From Providencia rettgeri (GTDB taxonomy: Bacteria > Pseudomonadota > Gammaproteobacteria > Enterobacterales > Enterobacteriaceae), in the NCBI RefSeq assembly GCF_041075285.1, contig NZ_CP163512.1, positions 3,782,001 through 3,846,000 of the forward strand: 64,000 bases of DNA, written 5' to 3'. Position numbers and translations under genes: made by a program. Positions within the stretch are counted from its first letter, which is position 1, and every line of letters begins with the position of its first letter. The notes beneath the pieces were generated by a model. It saw nothing but the letters and a program-made list of their open reading frames with translations, searched no databases and was not told the origin of the DNA. This document shows positions 25,510 to 34,901 of the stretch, in pieces.

Positions 25510-26925
25510 CTAGGCGTATTTTTCTGCGTAGGCCAACATGGCTTTTTCAAAGCAATCAAACGGCGGGTGAACAATACCGGCTCCAATCATGCCGATACCT
25601 GCATCCTTATGAGCAATCGCTGTGTTGATAACAGGTAAGATGCCGCTGGCGGCAACTTTGGTAATATCAATAGCGGTAGGAATTCCCATAAAGCCAAGTA
25701 ACGGGATAGTCACATTTGGGTTTTCACCCAGTGTGATTTCACGCATTTGACGAGAGAAATCTATTGCTTCTTCTACTGTACCGCCGACTAATGCCACGAT
25801 AGCTGGGGCCGTTGCCATTGCAAAGCCACCGATACCATAGGTTTCTGTGATAGCGGAGTCCCCGATATCTAAGCCAGAATCTTCAGGTTTATAACCGGCG
25901 AACATTGGACCGATAACTTGCTGAGAAGGACCTGTAAACCAATGACCTGGTAACCCACTGATACGTAAACCGAATTCATAGCCATTACGCGCCATAGTGG
26001 TGACCACGGTGCTATACTCAATACCGTGTGCCGCATCCATTGACGCTTTACACATAGCCATCCATGTGGGACCTGAGAAGTAGTCGCTACTTGCCACGAA
26101 ATCAAACACTTCTTTTTGCTGTGCTACAGAAAAATCGGTTTGGATAATCCCTGTGGTCAGGGCTTGGATCAGCAGTGTGGTGCCTGCGTTATTACGGTTA
26201 TGACATTCATCCCCCATGTGCAGCGCTTGCGCTAACATCAAACGCAGGTCAATTTCACCGACAATTTTCATGGCGTCACGTAACATGGGGCCCAATACAT
26301 CACGCATCCAATTTAGCCGGTCAATGACGCTTTGGTCGTTCGCCCCCATACGCAGAATTTTGGCCATCTGTTCACTTAGATTTGTGAATGCGCGGTTACC
26401 GTAAGTCTTGTTTTCAACGATGTGCATAAACATCGATGCGGAAGTGACCCCCGCCATGGAGCCTACGCAGTCATGTTCATGGCATGCAGAGAAGATAATC
26501 TCACCCGATGCCGCAACACGTTCAGCATCGACTAAATCTTTAGCAAGGCCTTCAAAGACTAATGCACCTGTTACCGCCCCTTTCATTGCACCGCACATGT
26601 TTTCCCATGTTACCGGCGGACCTGCATGTAAAATGGTGTTTTTCGTCATGCCAGGGACAACATTAATCGCTTGGTCGTAGCCGATTAACATAGGTTGAGA
26701 CTGGATAATGCGCTCGAGAGCTTGTGCGTTCGCTGCGTTGATTTTTTCTTGCAGCGCTGCATTTCCTTCGATTTGGTCGAGAGCACGGATCACCGCCACG
26801 TTACCTTGTCCTGGTGGTGTCCACGTTAAGTGAGTCACCGGGACATGTTGTTTTTTCAGGTCATCACTGAACATCTCGATACCGACATTGATGACACTTA
26901 ATGGCTGCTTAAATAATGTCGTCAT
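25510..26925 (-). CDS. yahG: DUF1116 protein YahG (AllG/YlbE family)
   Basis: A 471-residue protein matching E. coli YahG (472). The DUF1116 family includes YlbE/AllG, a subunit of the E. coli oxamate carbamoyltransferase formed with AllF and AllH. Recognisable segments are ENMCGAMKGAVTGALVFEGL, FSACHEHDCVGSMAGVTSAS, HMGDECHNRNNAGTTLL and GIGMIGAGIVHPPFDCFEKA, with many conserved His, Cys and Asn. The start at 26925 overlaps the yahF stop by one base (TAATG), so the two subunits are coupled. The particular carbamoyl substrate of the YahEFG set is not established. Confidence 0.93.
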   Translation of the reverse strand: MTTLFKQPLSVINVGIEMFSDDLKKQHVPVTHLTWTPPGQGNVAVIRALDQIEGNAALQEKINAANAQALERIIQSQPMLIGYDQAINVVPGMTKNTILHAGPPVTWENMCGAMKGAVTGALVFEGLAKDLVDAERVAASGEIIFSACHEHDCVGSMAGVTSASMFMHIVENKTYGNRAFTNLSEQMAKILRMGANDQSVIDRLNWMRDVLGPMLRDAMKIVGEIDLRLMLAQALHMGDECHNRNNAGTTLLIQALTTGIIQTDFSVAQQKEVFDFVASSDYFSGPTWMAMCKASMDAAHGIEYSTVVTTMARNGYEFGLRISGLPGHWFTGPSQQVIGPMFAGYKPEDSGLDIGDSAITETYGIGGFAMATAPAIVALVGGTVEEAIDFSRQMREITLGENPNVTIPLLGFMGIPTAIDITKVAASGILPVINTAIAHKDAGIGMIGAGIVHPPFDCFEKAMLAYAEKYA

Positions 26926-28475
26926 TATGCTTTCTCTCCTTTGTACACAAACTCTCGTCCTAATAACCCCGTATTGGTGCTGCTGCTTGCCCAAATTACC
27001 CCCGCGTCGGTTAGCATCTTGACTTGAGCATCCATATTCGGGGTGTCTTGGTCGGTTCCTAGTACATAACCTAAAATTGGTAATTCACGTTTATCTTGCT
27101 TGGCGATATTTTTGGCCTCTTTAATCGCATCGATCATCACCCCAACAGGGTCTTCGTGAGAACCAAAGCCGAGGACGAAGTCCATCATGATGACTCCAAC
27201 TTCTGGGTCACGAGCTTCTTGCAATAAACGCTCAATACGGTTTGTTGGGTCGATCATTGGGTGTGGTTTACCGTTGGTAAAATCATCATCACCAAAGTCA
27301 AGGAAGGTGTGGGCAATACTTTTGTTTAAGTCTTTTAAGCGATACTCAGGGTTTGGCTGGATGTTACTGTAAACATTGTCATATTTTTCCAATGCAGCAA
27401 ACATGGCTTCATCACACAAGGTGCCGCCACAAAATAGCCCGCGAATGTATTTTTGTTCAGGTTTGAGTTGAGCTCTAACTTCATCGATTAATGGTAGGTT
27501 AAGCGGATGCAGATCTAAATCTTCTTTGCGCATCCCTGCTAACAAAACGGCTTTCAATGCGGCTTCTTTAGTACTTTTTGCAAACGTCAGTCCTGGCTTG
27601 TCTTCTGGTACGGGTTGGTTACCTAAGAAGCAAACGACAACAGGTTTGTGGCATTTTTCTGCCTGTTCAAGCACTTTCTTAGCAACGGCAGGCGCTGGTG
27701 GCTTAGAAATCAGCGTAATAACCTGAGTCTCATCATCAGCATCTAACATTTTTAGGGCGTCAATCATCATGATGCCGCCAATTTTTTCACTCAGGTCACG
27801 ACCACCTGTACCGATGAGTTGGGAAACGCCCGCACCAAATTCATGAATACGTACGCTCAGTTCTTGGCTACCTGTGCCGGAAGCGCCGATAATCCCGATG
27901 CTACCTCGGCGTACATTGTTACCAAAGCACAGTGCGGTACCATTGATAATTGCCGTTCCGCAGTCAGGGCCCATCATTAATAAGCCTTTTTTACTGGCGA
28001 GTTGTTTCAGCGCTAGTTCATCTTCAATCGAAACGTTATCTGAAAACAGCATGACGTTCAGGTCATTTTCTAATGCAATGCGTGCTTCACGGGCGGCAAA
28101 TTCCCCATTGACAGAAATCACTGCTAAGTTGGCATCTGGAATGTGGGTCTTGGCTGAATTAATGGTGGCGTATTTTGCTTCATGTTGTCCTCCACCTTGG
28201 TTTTTCTTATTAAATAACTCTTCGATAGCAATTAATGTTGCATCGTTGGCTTCATCGCTCGACCCTTTAATGACAATCATTAAATCGCCATTCTTTGCTT
28301 GTTCTAATTCAGCGGTTAATAACCCTAAATTACGCAGAACACCTTTATTCATCTCTGTTGCCATGGCGACAAAAGCTTGGTCAACATTCTCAAGCTGGTT
28401 GGCTTTAGTCGAAATAGACATTAATGATACAGAATCAAAATAGGTATTTTTCTTTATGACAACTTTAATCGACAT
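26925..28475 (-). CDS. yahF: FdrA-family acyl-CoA synthetase-like protein YahF
   Basis: A 516-residue protein matching E. coli YahF (515) and related to FdrA/AllF. It has the succinyl-CoA synthetase alpha-like fold: two CoA-ligase-type segments around GIIGASGTGSQELSVRIHEF and GPDCGTAIINGTALCF, and a C-terminal half with LGFGSHEDPVGVMIDAIKEA. With YahG and YahE it should form a carbamoyltransferase that yields carbamoyl phosphate. ATG 28475 with GGAGA is preferred over 28523; with that start it overlaps yahE by 11 bases. Confidence 0.92.
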   Translation of the reverse strand: MSIKVVIKKNTYFDSVSLMSISTKANQLENVDQAFVAMATEMNKGVLRNLGLLTAELEQAKNGDLMIVIKGSSDEANDATLIAIEELFNKKNQGGGQHEAKYATINSAKTHIPDANLAVISVNGEFAAREARIALENDLNVMLFSDNVSIEDELALKQLASKKGLLMMGPDCGTAIINGTALCFGNNVRRGSIGIIGASGTGSQELSVRIHEFGAGVSQLIGTGGRDLSEKIGGIMMIDALKMLDADDETQVITLISKPPAPAVAKKVLEQAEKCHKPVVVCFLGNQPVPEDKPGLTFAKSTKEAALKAVLLAGMRKEDLDLHPLNLPLIDEVRAQLKPEQKYIRGLFCGGTLCDEAMFAALEKYDNVYSNIQPNPEYRLKDLNKSIAHTFLDFGDDDFTNGKPHPMIDPTNRIERLLQEARDPEVGVIMMDFVLGFGSHEDPVGVMIDAIKEAKNIAKQDKRELPILGYVLGTDQDTPNMDAQVKMLTDAGVIWASSSTNTGLLGREFVYKGEKA

Positions 28476-29388
28476 GTCTTTCTCCGAAATAGTGAGTGAG
28501 GTACAAAGCATCGCGAAGGCCAAATAATATGTCGCTGCCTGAACTCGACCCGATATTTAAAATCTCTAGAAATTGTGGATAAACATTTGTCTTTGTTGCA
28601 TTAACTAATGACTGAATTAATTGATGCATATTTTCGCGATATTCTTGGTTTAAGGCTTTTTCTAACGTAATGGCACTAATGGGGGTCGTTTGGCCTTTAC
28701 TTTGTGTGATCCCGTGATAAAACGCAGGAAATAAAGCTGAAGCGGGATGACCTTTTAATAAAATAAATGCCATAAACCCAACTAAATAATCATCTCCAGA
28801 AGGTGTAAGCCCAATACCTAACCCAACAAGTTGTTTAATAATCTTGCTGATACTCTGTTGGTCTTTGTTAATTAATGACTCAATTAGGTTTAAACGTAAT
28901 TGAATCAGTTTTTTTGATACGGTTAGATAAAATAAGTTATCTCCTTGATAATTAAATAGAGAGCTAGAATTATCATGTAAAATAAAATCCAAATTTTTAA
29001 TTTGAGCTTCGATATATAATAAGTAATTCTTATTAGTTAATTTTTCAGAATCAAAACTAATTATGATTGGTTGCCAGTGTCTACATAAAGAAAATGAAAT
29101 CGTGTAATTTTCCCCAATATTCCATTCTTTATTTGATAGATAAATAGGATCTCCTTCTTTTAATGTTAAGAGAGAAAATTCTTTATTGATTAATCGGCAG
29201 CTATTTGGTGCATTATCTAACTGAGAGCAAAGTAACGTATAAAGGGTATTTTCTACCGTAAAATTAATTGCTTTATTGAATACTTGCTCTATTTTTCCTA
29301 AAGACCGCGGCTGGTGTAAAAGGTTGAGAAAGTGGCTATCAGCCGTGAGCCCATATAATATTTGCCGATGAGGTGTAAATGTGTCCAC
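28465..29388 (-). CDS. yahE: DUF2877 protein YahE (AllH/YlbF family)
   Basis: A 307-residue protein of the DUF2877 family, which includes AllH/YlbF of oxamate carbamoyltransferase and E. coli YahE. The conserved part is the C-terminal LVGLGIGLTPSGDDYLVGFM and the final SGSDILFGLRDALYLTHYF. GTG 29388 lies close behind an AAGGAGG site. It is between ankyrin gene yahD and yahF, the E. coli order. The N-terminal half is AT-rich and weakly conserved. Confidence 0.9.
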   Translation of the reverse strand: MDTFTPHRQILYGLTADSHFLNLLHQPRSLGKIEQVFNKAINFTVENTLYTLLCSQLDNAPNSCRLINKEFSLLTLKEGDPIYLSNKEWNIGENYTISFSLCRHWQPIIISFDSEKLTNKNYLLYIEAQIKNLDFILHDNSSSLFNYQGDNLFYLTVSKKLIQLRLNLIESLINKDQQSISKIIKQLVGLGIGLTPSGDDYLVGFMAFILLKGHPASALFPAFYHGITQSKGQTTPISAITLEKALNQEYRENMHQLIQSLVNATKTNVYPQFLEILNIGSSSGSDILFGLRDALYLTHYFGERHVD

Positions 29389-29417
29389 ACGCCTCCTTAT
29401 CGGTGAAGGTTTGCGGA

Positions 29418-30023
29418 TTACGCTCCCGCAGCAATCAGTAAATCCGCTATTTCGTTATAGCCTTTTTCCCGTGCAAGCTCTAACGGTTTTTTACCATATT
29501 TATCAGTCATATGTGGGTTTGCACCATGGTCTAGTAATAATTTGACGATTTGCTGTTGCTTTTCTCCGCCATCATTTAATACGATAGCTTCAAGCAGCGG
29601 TGTCCAGCCCACAAAGTTGGTGTGGTTGACGTTGATCTCTGTTTTTTCGAGTAGTTCACGGACGATTTCGACGTGACCCTTTTCACTCGCAGGGGTGATA
29701 CCTACGCCACCAAAACGTGTTAATAAATCTAAATTAGGGTTTGCAGGCAAGACAAGGCGTAATAAAGTCAAGTCGTTATTTAGGCAACTTAATAAAAATG
29801 GGTTAAAACAAGTTTGATCTTGTTTATTAATATCAGCGCCAGCATTAATTAGGAAAGAAACACATTCATAGTGTTTATTTAAGCTTGCATTGACAACAGC
29901 AGTGCGTCCTTGGCGGTTTGTCGTATTAATATCCACACCTCTTTTGAGGCAACTTTTTAATAACTCTAATTGCCCTTTTTCAGCAGCGGTTAAAAATTCT
30001 TGAGCAAGTGTGCTGGCAGTCAT
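29418..30023 (-). CDS. yahD: Ankyrin-repeat protein YahD
   Basis: A 201-residue protein, the same length as E. coli YahD, made almost entirely of ankyrin repeats (GRTAVVNASLNKHYECVSFLINAGADIN, then further units GVGITPASEKGHVEIVRELL and GWTPLLEAIVL). No signal peptide is visible. It is the first gene of the minus-strand yahDEFG run, behind an AAGGGG ribosome site. Its role in the cluster is unknown; the repeats suggest a protein-binding partner of the enzyme set. Confidence 0.93.
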   Translation of the reverse strand: MTASTLAQEFLTAAEKGQLELLKSCLKRGVDINTTNRQGRTAVVNASLNKHYECVSFLINAGADINKQDQTCFNPFLLSCLNNDLTLLRLVLPANPNLDLLTRFGGVGITPASEKGHVEIVRELLEKTEINVNHTNFVGWTPLLEAIVLNDGGEKQQQIVKLLLDHGANPHMTDKYGKKPLELAREKGYNEIADLLIAAGA

Positions 30024-30161
30024 TATTTCCCCTTAGGTTGGTTTTTTGATATTCCCAACATAGATAGAGACAATTTAAAGATTATTTGTGATGGTTAAAG
30101 CATAGCAATTGTTATTAATAAAAAGAATCCATTTAAATTTAATTCATCAATGCAGTATTCT

Positions 30162-30184
30162 ATTATTGAATATAATTCAATAAT
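30162..30184. promoter_or_regulatory. Candidate YahB operator in the yahD-yahB intergenic region
   Basis: ATTATTGAA-TATAA-TTCAATAAT is a perfect 23-bp palindrome, and its core TGAATATAATTCA is a T-N11-A LysR-type box. It lies 139 bases before yahD and 440 before yahB. The rest of 30024-30623 is AT-rich with no gene or other recognisable element. Confidence 0.6.
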
Positions 30185-30623
30185 CCTTCTTTTTTGTGCG
30201 GATGCGCATTGTTTTTTATCCTTTTCTGTGTTTTTTTGCGTTTTTTTTATTCAAATTTCGTCATTTTTTTTTGTTAATCGATGGCGAGAATAAGGAATTA
30301 CTCAGTTCTGTGATGGACATCAAATAGAAGGTTTTGTGGTTGTTAAATTTGTAACTTTTTTGTTTTTAATTGAGATGAATGTTAATACTTGGTATAGCTA
30401 TTTAATTTAGTAATATTAAGTATTTTGATGATTAATAGTTCTTTTTATAGCACATGATTAATTTCAAAATTAAACTAAATGAAATTAAACCCCTTCTCCT
30501 TGGTATAAATTCTGTTAAGCTAGAAAAACAGATGGAAAAATAGCCTACTTTCCGTTCTATTGAATAATATTCACATAAAAAAATAAAATTGATTAATTTC
30601 TAAACACGTTAGGGAAAGCAAGT

Positions 30624-31559
30624 ATGAACTCAATTTTTACTGAAGAAAACTTATTAACCTATACGACAGCGGCAAAGTTAGTCAGCTTTAGCAAAGCGGC
30701 GGAAGAACTCGGTATCACAACATCGGCCGTGAGTTATACCATTAAACGTATTGAAACCTACTTAGATGTGGTGCTGTTTATTCGTGATACACGCAATATT
30801 GAATTAACGGAAGCGGGTTACTATTTTTATCGTAAGGCTACAGATTTACTGAATAACTTTCATGCAATTCAAAAAAGTATTTATTCTATCGAACAGGGTA
30901 TTGAAGCGCGGGTTTGTATTTGTATTAACCAACTTTTATATACGCCTTACCATACGGCTAAATTATTACAGATATTAAAAAAGCAATTTGCAACTTGCCA
31001 AATTACGGTGACCACAGAGGTCTATAATGGTGTTTGGGATGCGATTATTAATAACCATGCGGATATTGCGATCGGTGCTCCGGGGACTTTAATGGAGGGG
31101 GGAGGAATCGATTATACCGAAATTGGTGCGATCCATTGGCAGTTTGCGATTGCCGCCACACATCCCCTCGCATTAATGCCAGAGCCTATCGCAGAAAGTC
31201 AATTGCGTCTTTACCCGAATATTATGGTGGAAGATACCGCAGACACAATTAATAAACGGGTTGGCTGGTTATTACACGGGCAAGAAGCGATACAAGTTCC
31301 TGATTTTAATACCAAGTGTCAGTGCCAAATATTGGGTGAAGGGATCGGTTTTTTGCCAGACTATATGGTGAAAGAACATGTTAAAAGTGGTCGACTCGTC
31401 ATAAAAAACATTCAAAATCCGCGGCAAGATTCCCATATGCTATTAGCCACACAGCATTCAGCCACAGGGCAAGTTACCCAGTGGATCCGTAAAGAGTTTG
31501 CCGCTAATGGGGTTTTAACCCACCTTTACAGTGATTTGCTAAAACCTATTAGCGGGTAA
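30624..31559 (+). CDS. yahB: LysR-family regulator YahB
   Basis: A 311-residue LysR-type regulator (E. coli YahB 310) with the N-terminal winged helix-turn-helix (LVSFSKAAEELGITTSAVSYTIKRIE) and an effector-binding domain. It is divergent from yahD across a 600-base gap, as in E. coli. It is the probable local activator or repressor of yahDEFG and perhaps the permease-yahI-yahJ part. Its stop (31557-31559) directly abuts the stop of the convergent esterase gene. Confidence 0.9.
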   Translation: MNSIFTEENLLTYTTAAKLVSFSKAAEELGITTSAVSYTIKRIETYLDVVLFIRDTRNIELTEAGYYFYRKATDLLNNFHAIQKSIYSIEQGIEARVCICINQLLYTPYHTAKLLQILKKQFATCQITVTTEVYNGVWDAIINNHADIAIGAPGTLMEGGGIDYTEIGAIHWQFAIAATHPLALMPEPIAESQLRLYPNIMVEDTADTINKRVGWLLHGQEAIQVPDFNTKCQCQILGEGIGFLPDYMVKEHVKSGRLVIKNIQNPRQDSHMLLATQHSATGQVTQWIRKEFAANGVLTHLYSDLLKPISG

Positions 31560-32417
31560 CTATTGGGTGGCGACATCAAGTGCTTTATTGATGGCATCGG
31601 GGATCACGCTACCATGGTTTTTGTTATCAAATAAGGTGAATTCGCAGCTTCGCTGATGGGTTTGAATCTCTGAGCACACTTGGCGTGCGCTGATCCAGCT
31701 TGTGCGGTTTTGGTAGTTTTGGATTTGTTCTTCCGTTAACTTGGATAAGTCAGGACGCTCTTCTAAGCCACCCAAGGTCATAAAAATAGGTGCAGCGGTT
31801 TGCTTTTGAGTGAGTTTCGCTAATGCTATCATTTCGCCTTGTCCCCACCATAGTGACGGGCTTGCTGCAACATAATACTGAAAATCATTAGGTTTTTGTT
31901 GATAAGCCATCAGTGTGAATAATCCCCCAAATGAATGACCAAATAAGGTTTGTTTTTGCTTATCAATGGGAAACTGTTGTTCGACCCAAGGGCGCAACGT
32001 TTGCTGGATAAATTGGTACAGCGCCGGAGAACCACCACCATGACGAAAGGCTTCTCCTGATACTGGCGGTGTATAATCATAGGTGCGTAACGCTTTTGGA
32101 AACGCCTCATCAACGGGGTATCCAATACCAATAATAATGGGTAGCGAGTCTTTATTGAGTTTTTCTACGGCACGGTTGACGACTTTAGGATATAGCCCAT
32201 TTCCATCTAGCATATACAGTACAGGGCGTTTTTTAGTGACAGGATAAGGCACCGCACTATAGATACGTAATGCTCGGTCACCATAAGCCATATCCGTTTG
32301 TTTAATATCGTAAAATTGAGCGACATTGTCATCTAAAGGCGGAATGGTCTGGCTAGGGCGAGAAAATGCGGTAGTTGCCATACAAAGTAGTAAGCTGGAA
32401 ATTAATAATTTATTCAT
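31560..32417 (-). CDS. Periplasmic esterase, IroE/siderophore-hydrolase-like
   Basis: A 285-residue alpha/beta hydrolase with a signal peptide (MNKLLISSLLLCMATTAFS) and the nucleophile elbow GHSFGG near residue 155. The C-terminal NHGSVI supplies the likely catalytic His. The family contains Fes/IroE-type esterases that hydrolyse catecholate siderophores. It is next to a TonB receptor on the same strand and probably hydrolyses the imported or partly imported ferric siderophore. ATG 32417 is chosen over TTG 32435. The target siderophore is not known. Confidence 0.8.
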   Translation of the reverse strand: MNKLLISSLLLCMATTAFSRPSQTIPPLDDNVAQFYDIKQTDMAYGDRALRIYSAVPYPVTKKRPVLYMLDGNGLYPKVVNRAVEKLNKDSLPIIIGIGYPVDEAFPKALRTYDYTPPVSGEAFRHGGGSPALYQFIQQTLRPWVEQQFPIDKQKQTLFGHSFGGLFTLMAYQQKPNDFQYYVAASPSLWWGQGEMIALAKLTQKQTAAPIFMTLGGLEERPDLSKLTEEQIQNYQNRTSWISARQVCSEIQTHQRSCEFTLFDNKNHGSVIPDAINKALDVATQ

Positions 32418-32425
32418 AGGCTCGT

Positions 32426-32530
32426 TATTCTTCAAGTTGCATGAGGGGACTACGCTCAGCCCCCCGAATCACATACTTTTGTATGTGTTCGGGGTATCTT
32501 ATTGTCGCCTACATGCAACTCGAATTATTG
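32426..32530 (-). repeat. Palindromic extragenic repeat, copy 2
   Basis: Arms TTCAAGTTGCATG and CATGCAACTCGAAT flank a centre of ATCACATACTTTTGTATGTG and CCCCCGAA/TTCGGGG pairs. It lies within the receptor-esterase gap and belongs to the same family as 25262-25380. The long palindrome would fold into a hairpin in the transcript between the two genes. Confidence 0.8.
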
Positions 32531-32585
32531 AGAGTATAGGCTTTTAATGTAATAGGTAGTCGTTAAAAACTAATAAGATAAGCGA

Positions 32586-34640
32586 TTAGAAACTGATGTT
32601 TACGTTCGCCCAATAACGACGACCATCTTCTACATCCCAGTTTCCATCCACTTTGTCAATTTTAGGTCCTTTTTCATTACCAATATTAAGCACTGCAAGA
32701 TTTAACTTGGTATTTTTAAATAGCTGATAGGTTGCTCCCACATCCATGGTGGTATAGCCACTACGGTAACGAGGGACTTTTGAACCATTACGCTGAGCAG
32801 CCCACACTTGTTTGCCTGTATATTGCGCTCGTGTATATAGGTTGAGGTCTTCGTTAAACTGCCAATCCAATTTCGCGTTAGCCATATGTTTTGGTGTCTT
32901 ATCCAATGGGTAACCTTTGAGTGATAAAGTATTGTTGAGTTTTTCATCATCACTTTTACGTTCTGAATCAGTATAGGTGTAATTCAGGTTGAGGTTCCAA
33001 TCTTGCGCTAAAGGAGTCCCCATTGCGATTTCAACCCCTTTGATATTTGCTTTCCCCACATTATCGTAGGTATATAATGTCAGTTTAGGGTGATCAGGAT
33101 CTGCTTTGTTAAGTGAATAACTTGTGAGCTTGTTTTTAAAATCGGTATTAAAGAAGGTTAAGCTCGCATTGAAACCTGACTCATGATTATACGCAATACC
33201 AATTTCTTCACTTACGCTCTTTTCTGGCTTCAGATCAGGGTTGCCATAGATAATCCCATTTCCACCTTGAGTTGAAGTGCCATAGCCTTTACTAATTTCG
33301 CGTAGTGTAGGGGCGCGGAAAGCGGAGGATACACCGCCTTTGATGGTGATTTCATCAGTCAGATAATAAACGGCGTAACCTCTTGGATTCCAGTGGTTAC
33401 CGTAGGTTTCATGATGGTCTAAACGCAGTCCTCCCGTTAAGATCAAATCATCCGTTGCAGTAAATTCGTTTTCCACAAACAGTGCTGATTGATCAACAGA
33501 CATACTGGTTTTTTCCATAACATCTTTTTCTACCAGCGAGCTGTCTTTTAGCTTCGAGTATTGGTATTGACCACCAACGGTGAGGATATTATCCGGTAAG
33601 AATGCAACGACTTTACCATCGACGACAGTATTAGTGATTTCAGGTACTCTCGATTCATAACCGCCTTCCCAATGACCTGTTGTTTGATTACGCTCTTGGG
33701 CTTTTATCTTACGTTTGGTTTGTTCTTGGTAAACGCTTAATTCCGTATTAAAAGAGTCCCACTCACCTTTATAAGTCAGTGCAACATGATTGCGATCATT
33801 ATGCCATTCATCTTTAGAGTTATATTGCTTGTCACCACCACGGATCTCATATTCCCCAACGGATTTTCCAGGTGTAGACGTTTTTTCTTGAGTGCTGCGG
33901 CCAGCTTCAAGTAAAAAGGTTTGGTTTTCTTGCGGGGTAAAGGTTAATTTCGCCGTTAAGCTACGGTTATCGCGTTGATGGTGGCCTTCTAATATTTTGT
34001 CTTCTTGACGGTAGTTTCCACCACCATACAACTGCAAACCTAATTTATCTTTCACTAAAGGGCCTGACAGGTAGAAGTTGCCATCTGTTGAGTTACCACT
34101 ATCACTGTTTTCTTGGATAATCGCCCCAGTTGTCACACTGCCGTGCCACTCATTAGTCACTTTCTTGGTGATGATATTGATAACCCCGCCCATCGCATCG
34201 GAACCATACAGTGAAGACATAGGTCCGCGGATCACTTCTATACGTTCAATGGCTTCTACTGGTGGCATAAAGCCAGCTTCAAAACCACCACTACCATTTG
34301 GGCGTGACTCACGGCTATTTTGGCGGCGACCATCAACCAGTATCAAGGTGTATTCACCGGGTAAGCCGCGAATATTAATGTCTTGCTTATTAGCGGCTCC
34401 GACGATACTGACGCCTTCAACATCTTTGACGGCATCGGCTAAATCACGTACTGGCTTATTTTGTAGCTGTTCTGCGGTGATCACAGTAACACTTGCTGGC
34501 GCATCACGTAATTGCTGTGAGAAGCCTGAGGCACTGACGACCATCGTGTCTGTTTTGTTGTCTGCTGCTGTGGCAGTAAAAGTGGTTAAAGCCGCGAAAA
34601 TACCTGCGGCAACGAGAGAATAGTGATAGTGCTGAACCAT
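32586..34640 (-). CDS. CirA/IrgA-type TonB-dependent catecholate siderophore receptor
   Basis: A 684-residue outer-membrane receptor. A signal peptide (to about residue 26, TATAAD) is followed by the TonB box TMVVSAS, the plug domain (APASVTVITAEQLQNKPVRDLADAVKDVEGV, IRGLPGEYTLILVDG, RGPMSSLYGSDAMGGVINIITKK) and a long beta-barrel ending in RRYWANVNISF. It is very like E. coli CirA and Vibrio IrgA, which take linear catecholates such as dihydroxybenzoylserine and enterobactin breakdown products. A Fur box lies upstream. No siderophore synthesis gene is near, so it probably serves xenosiderophores. Confidence 0.9.
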   Translation of the reverse strand: MVQHYHYSLVAAGIFAALTTFTATAADNKTDTMVVSASGFSQQLRDAPASVTVITAEQLQNKPVRDLADAVKDVEGVSIVGAANKQDINIRGLPGEYTLILVDGRRQNSRESRPNGSGGFEAGFMPPVEAIERIEVIRGPMSSLYGSDAMGGVINIITKKVTNEWHGSVTTGAIIQENSDSGNSTDGNFYLSGPLVKDKLGLQLYGGGNYRQEDKILEGHHQRDNRSLTAKLTFTPQENQTFLLEAGRSTQEKTSTPGKSVGEYEIRGGDKQYNSKDEWHNDRNHVALTYKGEWDSFNTELSVYQEQTKRKIKAQERNQTTGHWEGGYESRVPEITNTVVDGKVVAFLPDNILTVGGQYQYSKLKDSSLVEKDVMEKTSMSVDQSALFVENEFTATDDLILTGGLRLDHHETYGNHWNPRGYAVYYLTDEITIKGGVSSAFRAPTLREISKGYGTSTQGGNGIIYGNPDLKPEKSVSEEIGIAYNHESGFNASLTFFNTDFKNKLTSYSLNKADPDHPKLTLYTYDNVGKANIKGVEIAMGTPLAQDWNLNLNYTYTDSERKSDDEKLNNTLSLKGYPLDKTPKHMANAKLDWQFNEDLNLYTRAQYTGKQVWAAQRNGSKVPRYRSGYTTMDVGATYQLFKNTKLNLAVLNIGNEKGPKIDKVDGNWDVEDGRRYWANVNISF

Positions 34641-34659
34641 GATTATCCCTGAAAACGTA

Positions 34660-34680
34660 AATGATAATGATAATGATATA
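34660..34680 (-). promoter_or_regulatory. Fur box of the TonB receptor
   Basis: AATGATAATGATAATGATAT has the repeated GATAAT hexamers of the Fur consensus and stands about 20 bases upstream of the ATG at 34640. Iron repression of the receptor and probably the esterase is expected. Confidence 0.85.
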
Positions 34681-34901
34681 GTTTGCGAATACTATCACTA
34701 AAGCACATCGAAAATAAATAATTAGCTAGCTAATTAGTGGTCAACATTTGATCTCAGATAATAATTTCCCTGTATGGCAAAAAAGCAGTTTATGGTTTTT
34801 CCCAAGCTTAACGAAAAATTAAGGTTTAACTTTGGTTTATGGAGTTTACGGTTCAGCGAACTTACAGTAGCGCGAAGGTCTACTAGGGAATTTTATGATT
34901 T

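Noticed and set aside
27874..28443. 189-codon plus-strand frame opposite yahF
   Set aside because: Antisense shadow of a conserved FdrA-family gene.
34078..34623. 181-codon plus-strand frame opposite the TonB receptor
   Set aside because: Antisense shadow of the plug domain; no family resemblance.
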